This document shows, piece by piece, positions 61,133-64,000 of a stretch of DNA of 64,000 nucleotides. Position 1 is the stretch's first letter; the number at the start of each line of letters is the position of its first letter. The notes below the pieces were generated by a model. The model had not been told where the DNA came from. It saw only the letters and a list, made by a program, of their open reading frames with translations, and did not search any database. Source of the DNA: Algoriphagus ratkowskyi (GTDB lineage: Bacteria; Bacteroidota; Bacteroidia; Cytophagales; Cyclobacteriaceae). The stretch spans positions 124,001 to 188,000 of the forward strand of contig NZ_MSSV01000001.1 of NCBI RefSeq assembly GCF_002150505.1, read 5' to 3'. A program made the translations under genes and the position numbers.

Positions 61133-61873
61133 CTAGGTGGCAATTTTAAGTGTTTCGCAGGCATTTTTGGATGCTTCCTGTTCTGCTTTCTTTTTGGTAC
61201 TCCCTTTTCCTTGAGCTATTTCAACACCTGCCACCTGCAAAGAGACATTAAATTCTTTGAATCGTTGGTTACCAATTACGCTAAGTACCACGTATTCCAC
61301 ATCCTTATTTTCCTTTTGTGACCACTCGATGATTTTGCTTTTGTAATTAGTGGTGGTAGCGATCATATTCTCCACATCAAAGTGAAGAAGGATTCTTTGG
61401 ATGATAAATTTTTTGGTGAAATGGTACCCTTTGTCTAGATAAATGGCCCCAAGAAAAGCCTCAAGCATATCACCATACAGCGATTTATTTCCTGTAAAGT
61501 GGCGCTCTCCAATCTCCATGTCTAAGGCTTTTCGTAATCCAATTTTGATCCCAGTATCATTGAGTGTCTCTCTGTTTACCAGTTTAGATCGTGTTTCGGT
61601 GAGAAAGCCTTCGTCTCGGAAAGGATATTTCTGAAAAAGGAATTCGGCGATGACAGCCCCCAAAATTGCATCTCCTAAGAATTCCAAGCGCTCATTTGAA
61701 AGTCGAAAACCTTGGGACGTTTCCTCGCCAAGTCCAGATGGCGTAAGAGCAAGCCTGTAAAGCGATAAATTAAAAGGCCTGCTTCCGATCATCAATTTGA
61801 TCGAAGTAGCAAGCCTTTTGTCTTTTTCACTTAAGAATAAATTATTAAACCCGATTCTTTGAAATAATTTCAA
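61133..61873 (-). CDS. rnc: Ribonuclease III
   Basis: A 246-residue double-strand-specific endoribonuclease. The catalytic domain has the signature NERLEFLGDAIL with Glu61, Glu64 and Asp68, and LYGDMLEAFLGAIYLDKG with Asp135 and Glu138. A dsRNA-binding domain follows (about 175-245), with KGSTKKKAEQEASKNACETL. It is 8 bp after fabF, in the common Bacteroidota order acpP-fabF-rnc. Confidence 0.96.
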   Translation of the reverse strand: MKLFQRIGFNNLFLSEKDKRLATSIKLMIGSRPFNLSLYRLALTPSGLGEETSQGFRLSNERLEFLGDAILGAVIAEFLFQKYPFRDEGFLTETRSKLVNRETLNDTGIKIGLRKALDMEIGERHFTGNKSLYGDMLEAFLGAIYLDKGYHFTKKFIIQRILLHFDVENMIATTTNYKSKIIEWSQKENKDVEYVVLSVIGNQRFKEFNVSLQVAGVEIAQGKGSTKKKAEQEASKNACETLKIAT

Positions 61874-61881
61874 AATTCAGA

Positions 61882-63132
61882 TTATTTATATTTTTTGAAA
61901 ATTACTGAACAATTATGTCCACCAAATCCAAAAGTATTGCTCAACGCATAATTAATTTCTCTCTCTTGCGCTTTGTTGAAAGTCATATTTAATCTTGGAT
62001 CAAAAGCTTCATCGTCCTCGAAGTGGTTGATCGTAGGAGGTACTATGCCTTTATTCATGGCAAAAATACATGCGATGGCTTCAATAGCACCAGCTGCCCC
62101 TAGCAAGTGGCCAGTCATTGACTTGGTACTGCTTATGTTAAGCTTGTAAGCATGATCGCCAAAGACTTGTTGAATTGCCTTTACTTCACCCAAATCACCA
62201 AGAGGAGTAGAGGTGCCATGTACATTGATGTAATCAATATCTTCTGGCTTAAGTCCAGCGTCTTCCAAAGCAATTTTCATTACACTACTTGCTCCCAAAC
62301 CGTCTGGATGTGGAGCTGTAATATGGTGGGCATCAGCAGTCATTCCGCCACCCACAAGTTCTGCGTAGATTTTGGCACCACGTGCTTTAGCGTGCTCGTA
62401 TTCTTCAAGGATTAAAGCTCCAGCTCCTTCTCCTAACACGAATCCGTCCCTGTCTTTGTCAAACGGCCTCGAGGCAGTTTGGGGGGATTCGTTACGTTGG
62501 GATAATGCCTTCATAGCATTAAATCCACCAACACCCGCTTCGGTAACTGCTGCTTCTGAACCACCGCTGATAAAAATATCAACTTTGCCCATTCTGATGT
62601 ATGTGAATGCATCGATTAGGGCATTGGTACCGGAAGCACATGCAGAAACTGTCACAAAGTTTGGACCGCGAAAACCATATTTAATTGATAGAAAGCCAGC
62701 GCTGATATCAGCAATCATCTTTGGGATAAAGAACGGATTAAAACGAGGCGTCCCGTCTCCAGTGGAGAAGGCCGTTACTTCATCTTGGAAAGTTCTTAAG
62801 CCCCCAATTCCAGATCCCCAGATTACTCCAGCTCTTGATTTATCGATTTTTTCTAGATCCAATCCTGAGTCTTTCATGGCTTCCTCAACAGAAATCATGG
62901 CGTACTGAGTGAAAGGATCCATTTTCCGCGCTTCTTTTCTATCCATAAATTGCTCTACATCGAGGTTTTTAACCTCACAAGCAAATTGTGTTTTGAAGAG
63001 GGAAGCGTCGAATTTGGTGATCGGTGCAGCACCGCTCACACCAGTAGACAGACCGTGCCAGAATTCCTCTGCGGTATTGCCTATTGGTGTGAGAGCACCT
63101 ATACCTGTTACAACAACTCTTTTTAAATTCAT
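61882..63132 (-). CDS. fabF: Beta-ketoacyl-ACP synthase II
   Basis: A 416-residue condensing enzyme for fatty-acid elongation. The Cys-His-His triad is Cys165 (TVSACASGTN), His305 (VHGTSTPLGD) and His342 (SMTGHLLGAAGAI), with Lys337. It follows acpP by 19 bp and precedes rnc by 8 bp. Confidence 0.97.
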   Translation of the reverse strand: MNLKRVVVTGIGALTPIGNTAEEFWHGLSTGVSGAAPITKFDASLFKTQFACEVKNLDVEQFMDRKEARKMDPFTQYAMISVEEAMKDSGLDLEKIDKSRAGVIWGSGIGGLRTFQDEVTAFSTGDGTPRFNPFFIPKMIADISAGFLSIKYGFRGPNFVTVSACASGTNALIDAFTYIRMGKVDIFISGGSEAAVTEAGVGGFNAMKALSQRNESPQTASRPFDKDRDGFVLGEGAGALILEEYEHAKARGAKIYAELVGGGMTADAHHITAPHPDGLGASSVMKIALEDAGLKPEDIDYINVHGTSTPLGDLGEVKAIQQVFGDHAYKLNISSTKSMTGHLLGAAGAIEAIACIFAMNKGIVPPTINHFEDDEAFDPRLNMTFNKAQEREINYALSNTFGFGGHNCSVIFKKYK

Positions 63133-63151
63133 GGAATGAATTTAGGAATTA

Positions 63152-63388
63152 TTATTTTACGTTAGCTTCCAAGTAGGTTACTGCTTGTCCAACAGTACCG
63201 ATTTGTTCTGCCTGATCATCTGGAATAGAGATGTTAAATTCCTTTTCGAATTCCATAATCAATTCTACGGTATCAAGAGAATCAGCACCAAGGTCATTGG
63301 TGAAACTAGCCTCCAAAGTAACTTCAGACTCTTCTACGCCTAGTTTGTCAACTATGATGGCTTTTACTTTCTGTGCAATTTCAGACAT
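63152..63388 (-). CDS. acpP: Acyl carrier protein
   Basis: A 78-residue acidic four-helix carrier. Ser37 in [10 protein letters not shown] receives the phosphopantetheine arm. It is the first gene of the acpP-fabF-rnc-nadE-lgt run and has a good promoter match 32 bp upstream of the ATG. Confidence 0.98.
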   Translation of the reverse strand: MSEIAQKVKAIIVDKLGVEESEVTLEASFTNDLGADSLDTVELIMEFEKEFNISIPDDQAEQIGTVGQAVTYLEANVK

Positions 63389-63419
63389 TTTGTGATCAGT
63401 TTAGTTATTAACACTTCGC

Positions 63420-63452
63420 AAAGAAATATATTTAATGCCTAATTGACAAAGA
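63420..63452 (-). promoter_or_regulatory. Promoter of the acpP operon
   Basis: On the minus strand CTTTG (-33, with TTG) is followed after 20 bp by TTTCTTTG, which matches the TTTG of the -7 box but has T instead of A at its second base. An overlapping TATATTTC is an alternative -7. Confidence 0.5.
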
Positions 63453-63510
63453 AAAGATTCAAGTAAATTTTTATGCAATTGGTTGTCCGTAGAAGTTGAA
63501 TTATATTTTC

Positions 63511-63518
63511 TAACTTTG
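63511..63518 (+). promoter_or_regulatory. Candidate -7 element of the IPExxxVDY gene
   Basis: TAACTTTG matches TAnnTTTG, 22 bp before the ATG at 63541. A TTG lies only 12 bp upstream, shorter than the normal spacing. Confidence 0.38.
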
Positions 63519-63540
63519 TTTGGATAGATTTTTTCCCTGA

Positions 63541-63969
63541 ATGAAGAAGGCCAAATTACTGATTGAACATACGTATGATTTCGAGCTTTTGGGGCTTGTA
63601 TCGCCTGTTAAGGACCATAAAATGGCTTGGCTAATCAACAGGGATTTAGACCTTAATCTTATAAGATCCGAAGATCTTTTGCTTGAATTTATGACCCTTC
63701 CAAGCCTTAAAATCTCACAATATTTACTTTCTTTACCTCATGGATTTGTTCAACTTTTAAGAAATAAAGCCTTAAACTCAACAAATCAAGTGTCCTACCT
63801 GATACCAGAATTGAAATCAATGGATTATTTCCTTTTGGTTCAAGACGAGACCTTTCAAATAAGTATTAATACATTTGCCAATCAGCTGGCTAAAAATCGC
63901 TACATACAAAATGTAATGAAGCTGGATGTAAGCAAACTTAAATCAAAAGAAAACCTATTAACTTATTAA
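63541..63969 (+). CDS. IPExxxVDY-family protein
   Basis: A 142-residue cytoplasmic protein of the Bacteroidota IPExxxVDY family, function unknown. The opening KLLIEHTYDFELLGLVSP, then KMAWLINRDL, and the name-giving motif as LIPELKSMDYFLLVQDE (Met replaces Val) identify it. The family is usually found beside the acpP-fabF-rnc operon and directly before pyruvate kinase, and both neighbours are here. It begins in the divergent promoter region with acpP. Confidence 0.85.
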   Translation: MKKAKLLIEHTYDFELLGLVSPVKDHKMAWLINRDLDLNLIRSEDLLLEFMTLPSLKISQYLLSLPHGFVQLLRNKALNSTNQVSYLIPELKSMDYFLLVQDETFQISINTFANQLAKNRYIQNVMKLDVSKLKSKENLLTY

Positions 63970-63976
63970 TACCCTA

Positions 63977-64000
63977 ATGAGCCATTTCAATAAGACAAAA
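63977..64000 (+). CDS. Start of a probable pyruvate kinase gene (cut by window end)
   Basis: ATG at 63977, 7 bp after the IPExxxVDY stop, opens MSHFNKTK to the window end. Pyruvate kinases typically begin with (N)KTKIVATxGPA, and this gene normally follows IPExxxVDY in Bacteroidota. Only eight codons are visible, so the call rests on context. Confidence 0.6.

Overview
The window is a chromosomal segment of a Bacteroidota bacterium. It fits best with Cytophagales, and an Algoriphagus/Cyclobacteriaceae-like organism is my inference. The evidence is SusC/SusD outer-membrane nutrient systems, a type IX secretion plug protein, an HslV with a short propeptide, a PUR-family protein, an IPExxxVDY protein, a Lacal_2735 protein, almost no Shine-Dalgarno sequences, and several promoters of the Bacteroidota form TTG-N20-TAnnTTTG. 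I saw no rRNA, tRNA, CRISPR array, intact insertion sequence or prophage.

Region 1 (1-16.5 kb) is accessory nutrient-uptake territory. It holds the end of one susD gene, a complete SusC/SusD pair, the decayed remains of a GH18 chitinase-type gene, a ROK-family sugar kinase, and another decayed C-terminal fragment. Facing these is a compact four-gene minus-strand operon: a NagC/XylR-type ROK regulator, a giant FG-GAP/ASPIC-UnbV protein, a vanadium-haloperoxidase-fold enzyme and a formylglycine sulfatase. A sugar-isomerase-like cupin gene diverges from it.

Region 2 (16.4-31.5 kb) is a mixed core block: a small Lacal_2735 protein, a long MORN-repeat exported protein, a stand-alone KAS III with an unknown partner, an SRAP protein with an altered active site, a YheT hydrolase, the two-lipoyl-domain pyruvate dehydrogenase E2, HslV, a TetR-AarF kinase pair, a sorbosone-dehydrogenase-like lipoprotein, an ABC-F ATPase and the T9SS plug protein.

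Region 3 (31.6-50.5 kb) holds a solitary Cas6-like protein with no CRISPR locus, YchF, two AI-2E-family permeases, a PUR protein, ferredoxin divergent from a LuxC-like acyl-CoA reductase, two histidine kinases, aconitase, an OprP-like porin, a TPR lipoprotein, an M3 oligopeptidase and a protein with a deoxyribosyltransferase-like head and a TPR-S-like tail, resembling parts of bacterial conflict systems.

Region 4 (50.5-64 kb) is envelope and housekeeping: a metzincin-type protease, a ComEA-like HhH/outer-membrane-barrel protein coupled to a PorV-like protein, a BamA/TamA-like protein, YidD, and the operon acpP-fabF-rnc-nadE-lgt. IPExxxVDY and the first codons of a probable pyruvate kinase diverge from that operon.

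The observations most worth follow-up are the orphan Cas6 with no recognisable catalytic centre (31627-32538), the DRHyd-like/TPR-S protein (49082-50458), the HhH-barrel/PorV-like pair (53069-55983), the SRAP His-to-Tyr change (20107-20805), the conserved leader shared by the MORN and fabH genes, and the decayed chitinase locus.
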